Counted from the stretch's first letter, positions 54,692-64,000 are shown. The stretch is DNA of 64,000 bases from Bradyrhizobium yuanmingense (GCF_900094575.1 NZ_FMAE01000001.1:62001-126000); one strand, 5' to 3'. A program made the numbers and translations. The notes: generated from the sequence alone by a model not told the origin.

Positions 54692-57184
54692 ATGACGACC
54701 GTTTTGCAGGAAATCGAGGAACTCGAGCGCCGATTGCGGTCGGCCACCGCCGAGATTGCGCAGCTGCGGGCCGAGCTTGCGACGGCTCGGGATCGCCAGA
54801 GCGCCAGCGCCGAGATCCTGCGTACCATCGCGGCCTCGCCGTCCGATGCGCGGCCGGTCTTTACGGCGGTCGCCGCCAGCGCAAAGCGCCTGCTCGGCGG
54901 CTTCTCCGCCACCGTGCTTCAGTTCATCGGCGACGAGCTTCACCTCGTGGCGTTCACGCCGACCAATCCGGAGGCGGACGCGGGGCTCAAGGCGTCGTTC
55001 CCGCGCAAGATCGCGGACTTCCCGACTTTTGGCCTCGTGCGGGAGGGCCAGACGATCCAGTTTCCCGACAGCGAGGCGGCCGACGTCCCTGAACTGAACC
55101 GGGAGCTGGCGCGGCTGCGCGGCTTCCGCAGTGTGCTATTCATGCCGCTGATGAACCGGGGCGCGCCGGTCGGCATGATCAGCGTCACCCGCGCCGAGCC
55201 AGGATCATTCGCGCCCGACCTCGTCCAGCTGCTGCAGACCTTCGCCGACCAGGCCGTGATCGCGATTGAGAACGCGCGCCTGTTCAACGAGACGAAGGAG
55301 GCGCTGGAACGCCAGACCGCGACGGCCGATATCCTGAAGGTGATGGCGGCCTCCCCGTCCGACGTGCAGCCGGTATTCGAGGCCATCGCCACCAACGCCA
55401 ACCGGCTGATCGGCGGCTTCTCCACCGCGGTGCTCCGCTATATCGACGGTGCCGCGCACCTTGCGGCATTCACGCCGACCGATCCGGCCGGCGATCGCGT
55501 GCTCCAAGCGTCCTTTCCGGTGCCGTTCGCACAATTTCCGCCCTACCAGCTGGTGGCCAATGGTGCCGCCGCTCAACTGCCCGACACCGAGCTCGAGCCG
55601 GCCGCGCGCGACATCGCGCGGGCCCGCGGCTATCGCAGCATGCTGTTCGCGCCGCTGATGAGCGAAGGCGAAGCCATCGGCATCATCATCGCGACGCGCC
55701 GCGCGACCGGCAACTTCGCCGAGCATCATGTGCGCCTGCTGCAGACCTTCGCCGCCCAGGCCGTGATCGCGATCAAGAATGTCAGCCTGTTCAACGCGAC
55801 CAAGGAAGCACTGGAACGTCAGACTGCGACTGCCGACATTCTCAAGGTGATCGCGGCTTCACCGTCCGATGTCACGCCGGTGTTCCAGGCCATTTCCGAC
55901 AGCGCCAAGGCGCTGATCGGAGCGCACTCCTCCACTGTCACCCGCGTCGTCGACGGCATGCTGCATCTGGCCGCCTTCACGACCGACAATGAGGCCGGCA
56001 ATGCGGATCTGCTGAACTCATTTCCGACGCCGCTGTCCTCATCGGGCATTCACAGTCGGGTGGCGAGCAGCGGCGAGTATGCCTTCCGCAGCGACATGCA
56101 GAACGCGCCTGATCTTACCGAGGCCATGAAGGAGCTGGCGCGAACACGCGGTTATCGCAGCATCCTCGTGGTGCCGATGCTGCGCGATGGCCTTGCGATC
56201 GGCACCATCGCCGTCACGCGGCGGGAGCCCGGTTATTTTCCGGACAAAGCCATCAACCTGCTCAAGACCTTTGCCGACCAGGCCGTGATCGCGGTCGAGA
56301 ACACGCGCCTGTTCAACGAGGTTCAGGACCGCACCAGCGAGCTCGCCAAATCGCTCGATGATCTCCGCGCCGCGCAGGACCGCCTGATCCAGACCGAGAA
56401 GCTGGCGTCACTGGGCCAGCTCACGGCCGGCATCGCGCACGAGATCAAGAACCCGCTCAACTTCGTCAACAATTTCGCCTCGCTCTCTGCCGAGCTGACC
56501 GAGGAGCTGAACGGGGTGCTCGCGCCGGTCCCGCTCCCCGAGAACGTCCGCAGCGAGGTCGACGAGCTGACGGGGCTTCTGCAGGACAACCTCGGCAAGA
56601 TCGTGCAGCACGGCCGCCGCGCCGATTCCATCGTCAAGAACATGCTGCTGCATTCGCGCGAAGGCGGCGGCGAGCATGGGCTGAGCGACATCAATGCATT
56701 GGTCGAGGAGAGCCTGAATCTCGCCTATCACGGCGCACGCGCCGAGAAGCCCGGATTCCACGTGACGCTGAAGCGCGCGCTCGATCCAGCGGCCGGACAG
56801 GCCGAAGTGTTTCCGCAGGAAATCACCCGCGTGCTCCTGAACCTGATCTCGAACGGCTTCCACGCGGTCATCAGGCGCAAGGCCGACGGTGCCGCCGGTT
56901 ACGAGCCGATTGTGACCGCCGCGACGCGCGATCGCGGCGATGACGTCGAGATCACGATCCGCGACAACGGCACCGGCATTGCCGACGATGTGAAGGAGAA
57001 AATGTTCAATCCGTTCTTCACCACCAAGCCAGCCGGCGAAGGCACCGGCCTCGGGCTGTCGATGACCCACGACATCGTCGTGAAGCAGCACGGCGGCACG
57101 ATCGACGTCGCGACCGAGCCGGGCAAGTTTACTGAATTCACGATCGTGCTGCCGCGCAAGAGTGGTCTGTCAGGCAATAGCTGA
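54692..57184 (+). CDS. Triple-GAF cytoplasmic sensor histidine kinase
   Basis: An 830-residue soluble kinase. After a coiled start (MTTVLQEIEELERRLRSATA) come three GAF domains, near 55-205, 230-370 and 405-550. Each is led by a nearly identical linker, with LERQTATADILKVMAASPSD and LERQTATADILKVIAASPSD before the second and third. They are tandem copies. A coiled coil leads to HisKA with the His in QLTAGIAHEIKNPLNFVNNF and an HATPase domain (LLNLISNGFHAV, DNGTGIAD, GTGLGLSMTHDIVVKQHGGT) of the NtrB/DctB type. No receiver domain and no adjacent regulator. ATG 54692 (site gaccggga) is preferred over one 36 bases upstream. No membrane helix, so the signal is probably internal. Confidence 0.92.
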   Translation: MTTVLQEIEELERRLRSATAEIAQLRAELATARDRQSASAEILRTIAASPSDARPVFTAVAASAKRLLGGFSATVLQFIGDELHLVAFTPTNPEADAGLKASFPRKIADFPTFGLVREGQTIQFPDSEAADVPELNRELARLRGFRSVLFMPLMNRGAPVGMISVTRAEPGSFAPDLVQLLQTFADQAVIAIENARLFNETKEALERQTATADILKVMAASPSDVQPVFEAIATNANRLIGGFSTAVLRYIDGAAHLAAFTPTDPAGDRVLQASFPVPFAQFPPYQLVANGAAAQLPDTELEPAARDIARARGYRSMLFAPLMSEGEAIGIIIATRRATGNFAEHHVRLLQTFAAQAVIAIKNVSLFNATKEALERQTATADILKVIAASPSDVTPVFQAISDSAKALIGAHSSTVTRVVDGMLHLAAFTTDNEAGNADLLNSFPTPLSSSGIHSRVASSGEYAFRSDMQNAPDLTEAMKELARTRGYRSILVVPMLRDGLAIGTIAVTRREPGYFPDKAINLLKTFADQAVIAVENTRLFNEVQDRTSELAKSLDDLRAAQDRLIQTEKLASLGQLTAGIAHEIKNPLNFVNNFASLSAELTEELNGVLAPVPLPENVRSEVDELTGLLQDNLGKIVQHGRRADSIVKNMLLHSREGGGEHGLSDINALVEESLNLAYHGARAEKPGFHVTLKRALDPAAGQAEVFPQEITRVLLNLISNGFHAVIRRKADGAAGYEPIVTAATRDRGDDVEITIRDNGTGIADDVKEKMFNPFFTTKPAGEGTGLGLSMTHDIVVKQHGGTIDVATEPGKFTEFTIVLPRKSGLSGNS

Positions 57185-57186
57185 GG

Positions 57187-58917
57187 TTGAATCGCGCGGT
57201 GGGTGCTTTCGGCAAACTGGCGTGGCTCATTCGGCGGCAATTGCTGTCGTTCTCCGGCGTCGGCCTCATGCTCGGTGCCCTGTTCTTCGCAGCCGCGCTG
57301 ACGCCGACGCTGATCCCGCGGAGCTATCTCACGCAGGGCGCCATCGCCGGCGCCTGCTTCGGGATCGGCTATCTCGCCGGCAACGTCTGGCGCTGGCTGT
57401 GGCACTATCTGGAATTGCCCGAGCCGCCGGCGCGCCTGAGATCGACCGCAAACGCGCTGGTGGCGGCCGCCTGCCTGCTCGTCGTCATTGTTTTTCTGTG
57501 GCGGGCGGCCGGATGGCAGAACTCGATCCGCACCGTGATGAAGATGGCGCCAGTCGAGACCGCCCATCCGCTCAAGGTCTGCGCCATCGCCGTGATGACG
57601 TTCGTCGTGCTGCTGGTGCTGGCGCGGCTGTTCGCGCTTGCCGTGCGCCTCATCGCCGCGCGTGCGAGGCGCGTCATTCCGCGGAGGATCGCGAACGTCA
57701 TCGGCGTGCTCGCCGCGGGCCTGTTGTTTTGGTCAATCGCCAGCAATGTCCTGATCCGCACGGCGTTCAACGCGCTCGATGTGTCCTTTCGCGAAGTCGA
57801 CGCCTTGCTCGAGCCCGAGCGGCCGCAGCCGACCGCGCCCGAACGAACGGGAAGTGCCGCCTCGCTGGTGAAGTGGACGCAGCTTGGACGCATGGGGCGC
57901 AGATTTATTGCCTCGGGGCCGACCGCAACGGAGATCAGTGCCATTACAGGAAGGCCCGCGCTGGAGCCCGTGCGGGTCTATGTCGGCCTTGGCGGCGCCG
58001 AGACGGCGCAAGCGCGCGCCCGGCTTGCGCTCGACGAGCTCAAGCGGCAGCACGGGTTTGAACGCGACACACTCATCGTCGTTACGCCGACCGGAACCGG
58101 CTGGATCGACCCTGCCGCGATGGACACCGTCGAATATCTCCACCATGGCGACGTCGCCAGTGTCGCGATGCAGTATTCCTATCTCAACAGTCCGCTGACG
58201 CTGCTGTTTCAGCCCGAATCCGGTGCAGAGGCGGCGCGCGCCCTGTTTTCGGAAATCTACGGCTACTGGGCGACGCTGCCGAAGAACCGGCGGCCGAAGC
58301 TGTACCTGCACGGACTGAGCCTCGGCGCGATGAACTCGGAAAAATCCGCAGAGCTGTTTGAGATGATCGGCGATCCGATTGCGGGCGCACTTTTGAGCGG
58401 CGCGCCGTTCGAAAGTCGCATCTGGCGCTCGATCACGGCAAACCGCAATCCGGGCACGCCGGCCTGGCTGCCGGAATTCCGCGACGGCCGCTTCGTGCGC
58501 TTCATGAACCAGAATGGACCGACGGTGCCGGCAGATGCGCCCTGGGGTCCGATGCGCGTCGTCTATCTGCAATATGCGAGCGACGCGATCACCTTCTTCG
58601 CCTATCACGACGCCTATCGGGCCCCTGACTGGATGACGGCGCCGCGCGGGCCGGATGTGTCACCGGAGCTGCGATGGTATCCAGTCGTGACAATGCTGCA
58701 GCTCGCCCTCGACATGGCGGTCGCGACCAATACGCCGATGGGCTTTGGCCATGTCTATGCGCCCGAACATTACGTCGATGCCTGGGTCGCCGTCACCGAT
58801 GTCCATGATTGGTCCCCCGACGCGCTGGCGCAGCTCAAGACCCATCTTGCAGCGGCGGCGCGAAAGGCCGCCGAGGGCAATGTCGCAAACGAGCCTTACG
58901 CCGATCGAGGCGGCTAG
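57187..58917 (+). CDS. Membrane-anchored alpha/beta hydrolase of unknown substrate
   Basis: A 576-residue protein whose N-terminal third has about four hydrophobic helices (LLSFSGVGLMLGALFFAAAL, AAACLLVVIVFLWRA, ICAIAVMTFVVLLVLARLFA region and GVLAAGLLFWSIASNVL). The C-terminal part is an alpha/beta hydrolase with nucleophile Ser in LHGLSLGAMNSEKSAEL, an acid and a C-terminal His region (YAPEHYVDAWVAVTDVHDW). It matches the membrane hydrolases of the Abhydrolase_9 type, whose role may be in lipid or cell-wall metabolism. The longest start is TTG 57187; GTG 57199, twelve bases after gagg, is an alternative. It lies two bases after the kinase gene. Confidence 0.85.
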   Translation: MNRAVGAFGKLAWLIRRQLLSFSGVGLMLGALFFAAALTPTLIPRSYLTQGAIAGACFGIGYLAGNVWRWLWHYLELPEPPARLRSTANALVAAACLLVVIVFLWRAAGWQNSIRTVMKMAPVETAHPLKVCAIAVMTFVVLLVLARLFALAVRLIAARARRVIPRRIANVIGVLAAGLLFWSIASNVLIRTAFNALDVSFREVDALLEPERPQPTAPERTGSAASLVKWTQLGRMGRRFIASGPTATEISAITGRPALEPVRVYVGLGGAETAQARARLALDELKRQHGFERDTLIVVTPTGTGWIDPAAMDTVEYLHHGDVASVAMQYSYLNSPLTLLFQPESGAEAARALFSEIYGYWATLPKNRRPKLYLHGLSLGAMNSEKSAELFEMIGDPIAGALLSGAPFESRIWRSITANRNPGTPAWLPEFRDGRFVRFMNQNGPTVPADAPWGPMRVVYLQYASDAITFFAYHDAYRAPDWMTAPRGPDVSPELRWYPVVTMLQLALDMAVATNTPMGFGHVYAPEHYVDAWVAVTDVHDWSPDALAQLKTHLAAAARKAAEGNVANEPYADRGG

Positions 58918-58918
58918 C

Positions 58919-60502
58919 CTACTCGGCCATCTCCACGGACTGCTTGGCCGACGGTCCGGCCAGCGGCCGCTCCTCCATCGCGATCAGGCACAGCGCAGCG
59001 ATCGTCATCAGCGCGGTGGCGGCGCCGAACACGTAGCGGAAGGCGTGCCGCATGTCGTCGGCGGGTATCGCGACGGCGCCCGCGGCGTGATGCTCGCCGG
59101 CGAGCGGGACGTCGGTGCCGAGCGCGATGAGCAGGATCGCGGCGAAGGCCGCCACCGTGAACGAGGACATCAGCGAGCGGAAGAAGTTCATCGCGCCGGT
59201 GATGGTGCCGACTTGCGGACGCGCCACCGAATTCTGCAGCGAGACCACGCACACCGGAAAAGTCGTGCCGAGTCCCAGCGCGAACGCGGCCATCAGCAGC
59301 AGCAGGCCCCAGAGCGGCAAGGTGGTGACTGTGAGGGCGAGACCGCACAGCGCGGCCCATGACGTGCCGATGATGGCGACGCGCTTGTAGTGCTTGGCCC
59401 GAGCCATGGTGCGGCCGGCGACGGCCGCGCCGACGGTCGAGACCGCCGCGAGCGGGATCAGCGCAAGCCCCGCCTCGCTGGCGGTGAGATGATAGACCTG
59501 CTCGTAATAGAGCGGCAGCTGCACGGTCAGGCCGGTGATCGCCCCGAGGCCGCAGCCGCCCGCGGTCAGCGCGAACGGCGCCACCGATCCCGTCAACAAG
59601 GGCAGCGGCAAGAACGGCTCGTCGGCCCGCCGGGCGTGCCACACGAAGGTCACCGCGAGCGCGACGGCACCGCCCACCATCGCCAGCACCGTCGGCGAAA
59701 GCCAAGCATAGCGCGTCCCGCCCCAGGTCAGCACCAGCATGAAGACCACGGCGGACGCCATCAGCAAGAGGCCGCCGAGCCAGTCGACCTTGCGCTTGCG
59801 GTGGAACACCGGGATCTTCTTCATCTTCGGCAGCAGCAATGCGAGTGCTGCGGCCGCAAGCGGCAGGTTGATCCAGAAGATCATCGACCAGTGCAGATGC
59901 TCGGCGAACACGCCGCCGATGACCGGGCCGAGGATGCCGCCGACCATCCAGACGCTCGAGAAATAGGCCTGGTACTGCCCGCGCTCGCGCGGGCTCACCA
60001 CGTCGGAGATCACGGTCTGCACCACCGGCATGATGCCGCCGCCGCCGAGGCCCTGAAGCCCGCGTGCCAGGATCAGCATCGGCATGTTCGGCGCGATCGC
60101 GCACAGCACCGAGCCTGCGACGAACAGGCTGAGCGAGATGATGATCATGACGCGGCGGCCGTAGATGTCGCTGAGCGTGCCGAACACCGGCGCAACCGCA
60201 GTCGAGGCGAGCAGATAGGCGGTGATCACCCAGGACAGATTGGAGACGTCCTGGAACTGGCGTCCGATGGTCGGCAGCGCCGTCGCCACGATGGTCTGGT
60301 CGAGCGCGGCCAGGAACATCGTCAGCATCAGGCTGATGACGATGGTGCGGACCTCGTCGGAGCTCAGCGGCACCGGCGGGGCGATCGAGGGCGCGTCGTC
60401 GACGCTGATGACCTCGCTCGGCAGGCGGGACAGCTCTTCGGCAATATCGTCGGGCAAGGCCTGGATGTCGGCAGAATCGCTCTGCCGGTCGAACTTGTTC
60501 AT
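58919..60502 (-). CDS. MFS multidrug exporter, DHA2 (EmrB/QacA) family
   Basis: A 527-residue major facilitator with about fourteen transmembrane helices after a 50-residue hydrophilic N-terminus. Motif A is GTLSDIYGRRVMIIISLSLF; motif D1/C-like signatures LDQTIVATALPTIGRQF and WVITAYLLASTAVAPVFG match drug/proton antiporters of the 14-helix class. It would export toxic amphipathic compounds using the proton gradient. Its 3' end lies one base from the end of the convergent hydrolase gene. ATG 60502 starts MNKFDRQSDSADI. No membrane-fusion partner gene is adjacent. Confidence 0.93.
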   Translation of the reverse strand: MNKFDRQSDSADIQALPDDIAEELSRLPSEVISVDDAPSIAPPVPLSSDEVRTIVISLMLTMFLAALDQTIVATALPTIGRQFQDVSNLSWVITAYLLASTAVAPVFGTLSDIYGRRVMIIISLSLFVAGSVLCAIAPNMPMLILARGLQGLGGGGIMPVVQTVISDVVSPRERGQYQAYFSSVWMVGGILGPVIGGVFAEHLHWSMIFWINLPLAAAALALLLPKMKKIPVFHRKRKVDWLGGLLLMASAVVFMLVLTWGGTRYAWLSPTVLAMVGGAVALAVTFVWHARRADEPFLPLPLLTGSVAPFALTAGGCGLGAITGLTVQLPLYYEQVYHLTASEAGLALIPLAAVSTVGAAVAGRTMARAKHYKRVAIIGTSWAALCGLALTVTTLPLWGLLLLMAAFALGLGTTFPVCVVSLQNSVARPQVGTITGAMNFFRSLMSSFTVAAFAAILLIALGTDVPLAGEHHAAGAVAIPADDMRHAFRYVFGAATALMTIAALCLIAMEERPLAGPSAKQSVEMAE

Positions 60503-60700
60503 CTCGATCGGGCGCCGTGACGCGGTGCAACACCGCGAAGGATTCGTACTATGCAGCCCAATGTAGAGGGGAAATTTCTTCCCAGGCAGGCACCGCGACG
60601 CATGGGTGCATCCCGTCGACGCATCCTCGCGGCTCCGTGATCGACAGGCGGAGCGGCGCCGTATTGAGGTACTACTTGGAGTCTGAGCGCCCCCAGCCCG

Positions 60701-62038
60701 CTAAAGCTCGATCGGCTCCAGCAAGTTGATCAGATGCGGTTTGCCGGGATCAACGATGACCACTTTCTTGCCGAACTTGGGATTGCTCCGGAACAGAGCG
60801 CCGAGGCTGTGCTTTTCCGGCGACCAATTTTCTCGAACCGGCTTCTTGGTTGCCGGATTCTTCTTCTTGCGCGCCTTCTCCTTCGCCTGCTCCGTTTCCC
60901 AGTCGGCTTGGCGCTCGATATCTATCTCGTCAATCGGGTAGGTCAGGTGGATCGTGTATTCGGCGTCGACGCCCCGTGCTTTCAGCAGCATTTCCAAGGT
61001 CGCTCGTTCCGGGTTACCGTGCTCGCCATCGCCTGAAAAGACGTAGTGATCGGCAGGCACACGTTCGAAGAAGATCGTCTCCATATTGTTGTCGCTGCCG
61101 TGGTGAGGAACTTTCAGGACGTGGACATGCCGTTTCCAGTTCTCCTTCTTCTTGTCCGCGTCCAAGAGCCCCGCCAGCTCCATTCCTTCCAAAATCTTGT
61201 CCCCGCGCGCGTCGCCGGTCAGCAGCATGCTCTTGCCGCCCATTTCAGCCAGAACGACGATGCTGGAGAGATTGGGCACCGACTTGTCGACGAATGCCGC
61301 CAGCATTGCTTCCGGGTTTTTCTTCCCCTGCTTTTGCTCCCTCAGCCATTTGTCATGGGCCTCCTGAAGGGCCAGCAATTCCGGCTGCATCGGTCCGGCC
61401 ACGGTCATCTTGAGACCGCCATCCAACGTCACCGCTTCCGTATCCCTCGTCGCGAGGATCAGCTCGCCGTCGAATTTGTGGTTCAGTTTCCATTGCCGAC
61501 GCGCTGGCGAGCGCCGTTGCAACACTTCGCGATCATCACGCAATTGACGGCCTTGCGAAATGCCTGCGAGAACATCCACCGTCTGATGCACCTCTTCCTC
61601 GTCAGATTCTTCGTCGGGCTCGATTGCGTCAAAATCCGGCCTGCGCGCAGTGCCTGCCTCGAATGACGCCGGCCCAAATCCGGACAACAGTTCTTCAGGC
61701 GCAGTCGTAAGCAGATCGTCAAAGCTGTTGTGCCACAGGCTGGCGACCTTGAGACGGAGATCGGGACTGTTGCCCAGCTGATCCGCCGTTAGTTCGAGAA
61801 TGCCCCTGATGTGATCGTCGTCGATATGACTGATCATCACAACGTCTATCGGCAAGGGATCATTCGGCTCCAATTCGCGCGAACGGTGAATCTGCGCGAT
61901 TCTCGGCGCCAGATGTGGCTTATAGACCTTGGCAGGTCCTCCATCGATCAGCATCAGATGCGGATCGTCAGCTGTTCCGAAATGAAGGATCAGGCAATCG
62001 CCTTTGCGGGCACGCAAGACGTCAAGGCTAAAATGCAT
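60701..62038 (-). CDS. ComEC-like metallo-beta-lactamase hydrolase paired with an S8 protease
   Basis: A 445-residue soluble protein. The MBL motif reads ISHIDDDHIRGIL (His-x-Asp-x-Asp-His). VVLAEMGGKSMLLTGDARGD and LKVPHHGSDNN are further metal-binding segments, as in the isolated MBL domain of ComEC and related nucleases. The central insert is acidic and low-complexity (EPDEESDEEEVHQTVD) and the C-terminus is Lys-rich (AKEKARKKKNPATKKPVREN). ATG 62038 has a strong site, gaggaggaatgcg. It begins 11 bases after the S8 protease stop, so the two are translated from one message. No membrane helices, so it is not a competence channel. Probable hydrolase of phosphodiester bonds; the target is unknown. 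Confidence 0.85.
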   Translation of the reverse strand: MHFSLDVLRARKGDCLILHFGTADDPHLMLIDGGPAKVYKPHLAPRIAQIHRSRELEPNDPLPIDVVMISHIDDDHIRGILELTADQLGNSPDLRLKVASLWHNSFDDLLTTAPEELLSGFGPASFEAGTARRPDFDAIEPDEESDEEEVHQTVDVLAGISQGRQLRDDREVLQRRSPARRQWKLNHKFDGELILATRDTEAVTLDGGLKMTVAGPMQPELLALQEAHDKWLREQKQGKKNPEAMLAAFVDKSVPNLSSIVVLAEMGGKSMLLTGDARGDKILEGMELAGLLDADKKKENWKRHVHVLKVPHHGSDNNMETIFFERVPADHYVFSGDGEHGNPERATLEMLLKARGVDAEYTIHLTYPIDEIDIERQADWETEQAKEKARKKKNPATKKPVRENWSPEKHSLGALFRSNPKFGKKVVIVDPGKPHLINLLEPIEL

Positions 62039-62049
62039 CGCATTCCTCC

Positions 62050-64000
62050 TCAGATCGATTGAAGAGCCCGCAACACGTCGAGCATGCCGTGCCCCTGAAA
62101 GCTGCGCTCGCGGCCAAGATCCGTCGCGCTCTCGCACAGGATGCGTTTGACCCGACGCGGCTGCCCGATCAGCTCTTCGTATCGGGCGAGCAGCATCGCC
62201 GCGGCTCCACTGACCATGGGAGCCGCCATGCTGGTGCCCGATTCCGGAGCCCAATCATCATTCGGAACGGTCGATAGAATTCGCTCACCGGGCGCGACGA
62301 GATCCGGCTTCGCGCGGCCATCGCCAGTTGGACCGCGGCTCGAGAAGAAGCTGATTCCGTATGTATGCGGCCAATTCCCGTGGGTCGATCCAACCGTGAT
62401 GACGCCCTCGGCGTTTCCTGGATCGGTGATACTGAAGGCGGCGTAATTTTCGAACGGACCGTCCTTCGTTTCGAATTTCTGAAAGCCGCGATTGCCCGCT
62501 GCGGCCACGACCACCACTCCGCTTTCGACCAAACGCTCGCATTCGTTGCAAATCGGCGTCCGCCCACATGCAAAATTGCGCACGTTATGGGGAATTGAGA
62601 GGCTGAGATTCGCGCCGTGAATCATGATGTAGTTGTGCCGCTCGTTGACGTAACGGATGTACTGCATGGCAGCGATAACGGCGAACTCGGTCTCCTCCAG
62701 GCTCGCACCCAGCACGCGGAAATCGTAGAGTCCGATGTCCGGGCACATGCCGCCAGCGTATTTGCCGTCCTTCTGGTCCGCTCCGATGATTCCGGCAACG
62801 TGGGTCCCGTGCGAACTGGGCAGCTTTTCAGACTTGTCGTTTGGATCCGGCCTCTTGACCGTGATTAGCCTTTCGACGGTCGCCCAGTTGATGGGGCGCT
62901 CCTTCTCGAAGTCTTCGGCAATCTTCTCTAGATTGACGTCCACCTCGGCTTCAGCGAGCCCGGACGTTCGGATCAGCTTTTCGCGGGTTTGAGCATCGAC
63001 GTCACCCGTCTCACTGCTAACGATCTCGCGAATATTCGTGAAGTCGAAGATTTTCCTGACACGCGACGTCGGCTTCTCGCCGGACGTCATGAACGCGTCG
63101 TGATTGTTTTGAATACCGGAATCAAGGACTGCCCAAACGATGTTCTTGCACTGGACGTTGAACAGCGACCTCGCAGCGTCGGCCTTGACCGCTGGCACCG
63201 ACCGATCGAGCGCGGGAACGGCCGATCGGTTGAGCGATACCTGGAAAATACAAGTTGGTCTCTCTTCCGCCGGCTCGCTCCTGGTATCGACGCCGTCGTT
63301 CTGCTGCCGAGCATTCTCGTCCGCTTTGACTACTTCATAAAGTGCGAACATGCCGGAGAGAATCTCGTCAGCATAGTCCCGGTATCGTTCCAATGCCTGC
63401 TCAAAGGTCAGTGGCTCCAGTGGTTCGTCCCAACCGACGGGACGTTCCAGCTTGCAAATCCAGTAGATCAATCCGGCGAGCGCGATATACCTTTGGAGCG
63501 ACGTGGCATTGTCCAATGTGCGTTCGCGCAGCGCGTTGGATCTCTTCGGCCCTTGCTGGAGCAGCTTTTTGATCGTCCCCTGATTATCGCCGGCATCCAC
63601 GCCTTCGATCCTTTCGGCCACCTTCGGCTCGCGCCACCATTGTGTCCGCGGCACCAGGATGCGCAGCACTTGGTCGAAATAGAGCCGCGCACCGACGAGC
63701 CCCTGCAAATAGGCGACCTTGGCCTTTGTTGGAGGCCGGCCAGGCGGCGCAGATTCGACCGGCACTTTCAGCGCGCCTGCGATGGTACGGGCCACGCTCA
63801 CCGCGGTCGCATTCTTGTGCGGCGTAATCAGAACGTCCTGGGCGATGCCCGGATCGAGAGCGTAAGCCGCCCAGACATCGCCGAGCAGCGGCGAGTCCTG
63901 CAGCACGCGCCTGTCGTCGCGGGGACCCAGGAGGATATGTTCGACCACTTCGGGCGGAACGGAGAACTGCTTGGGTCTTCCGTCGGCCGAGACCGGCCAA
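62050..64000 (-). CDS. S8 (subtilisin-like) serine peptidase, 5' end beyond the window
   Basis: About 650 residues are visible; the frame is open to the window edge (PVSADGRPKQFSVPPE precedes VEHILLGP), so the start lies outside. The C-terminal subtilase domain has Asp in IVWAVLDSGIQNNH, His in LPSSHGTHVAGIIGA and Ser in ESGTSMAAPMVSGAAA. A large insert lies between the Asp and His segments. The N-terminal half of the visible chain (residues about 1-270) matches no family I know. No signal peptide could be checked. It is followed at once by the MBL hydrolase gene. Confidence 0.88.
   Translation of the reverse strand, partial: WPVSADGRPKQFSVPPEVVEHILLGPRDDRRVLQDSPLLGDVWAAYALDPGIAQDVLITPHKNATAVSVARTIAGALKVPVESAPPGRPPTKAKVAYLQGLVGARLYFDQVLRILVPRTQWWREPKVAERIEGVDAGDNQGTIKKLLQQGPKRSNALRERTLDNATSLQRYIALAGLIYWICKLERPVGWDEPLEPLTFEQALERYRDYADEILSGMFALYEVVKADENARQQNDGVDTRSEPAEERPTCIFQVSLNRSAVPALDRSVPAVKADAARSLFNVQCKNIVWAVLDSGIQNNHDAFMTSGEKPTSRVRKIFDFTNIREIVSSETGDVDAQTREKLIRTSGLAEAEVDVNLEKIAEDFEKERPINWATVERLITVKRPDPNDKSEKLPSSHGTHVAGIIGADQKDGKYAGGMCPDIGLYDFRVLGASLEETEFAVIAAMQYIRYVNERHNYIMIHGANLSLSIPHNVRNFACGRTPICNECERLVESGVVVVAAAGNRGFQKFETKDGPFENYAAFSITDPGNAEGVITVGSTHGNWPHTYGISFFSSRGPTGDGRAKPDLVAPGERILSTVPNDDWAPESGTSMAAPMVSGAAAMLLARYEELIGQPRRVKRILCESATDLGRERSFQGHGMLDVLRALQSI

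Noticed and set aside
59390..60520. Plus-strand open frame opposite the MFS exporter
   Set aside because: Composition is repetitive Arg/His/Gln/Ala, as in antisense frames; the exporter is clear on the other strand.

Overview
The window is a high-GC chromosomal segment from an alphaproteobacterium of the Bradyrhizobium type (Nitrobacteraceae, Rhizobiales). This rests on gene content and order: a molybdenum NAD-linked formate dehydrogenase operon (fds), glnE behind a histidine kinase, a cytochrome c maturation operon in the rhizobial cycHJKL order next to a DegP protease, a FeuP/FeuQ-like regulator pair, Ku, and a single Flp pilin. No rRNA, tRNA, CRISPR array, transposase or integrase gene was recognised.

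Layout. 1-3.4 kb: end of a cation-efflux pump and a PAS sensor kinase. 3.6-10.7 kb: a LysR regulator divergent from fdsG-fdsB-fdsA-fdhD-fdsD, which oxidises formate to CO2 with NAD+; fdsB carries a frameshift. 10.7-15.1 kb (minus): glnE preceded by a sensor kinase. 15.1-22.2 kb (minus): a branched-chain amino-acid type ABC transporter and a double TetR regulator, bracketed by a 20-bp direct repeat that separates the kinase from its probable response regulator. 22.2-30.5 kb (minus): response regulator, DegP, a chemoreceptor and ccmIEFH. 30.6-35.1 kb (minus): two unknown proteins, a second kinase/regulator pair and a 51-residue membrane protein. 35.3-40.9 kb (plus): Ku, a small conserved protein, Flp pilin, a long-form thymidine phosphorylase, a beta-CASP metallo-beta-lactamase protein and a small secreted protein.

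41.1-46.3 kb (minus): an AraC regulator heading a molybdenum hydroxylase (small 2Fe-2S subunit, large Tat-exported subunit) with a diheme cytochrome c and a DJ-1 family protein. 46.6-52.8 kb (plus): an exported alpha/beta hydrolase, a frameshifted aldo/keto reductase, an exported VOC protein and an exported ABM-domain protein, followed by a 973-residue winged-helix/ATPase/TPR regulator; it resembles a small detoxification or catabolic module with its regulator. 52.9-58.9 kb (plus): a frameshifted thiamine-diphosphate enzyme, a triple-GAF sensor kinase and a membrane alpha/beta hydrolase. 58.9-64 kb (minus): a DHA2-type multidrug exporter, then a two-gene unit of an S8 (subtilisin-like) protease, cut by the window end, and a ComEC-like metallo-beta-lactamase hydrolase.

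Two things stand out. First, the 7.1-kb insert between response regulator and kinase left both genes intact, because the repeat rebuilds the C-terminus of the regulator. Second, three otherwise intact genes each hold one frameshift, so either sequence errors or recent inactivation must be considered before function is assigned.
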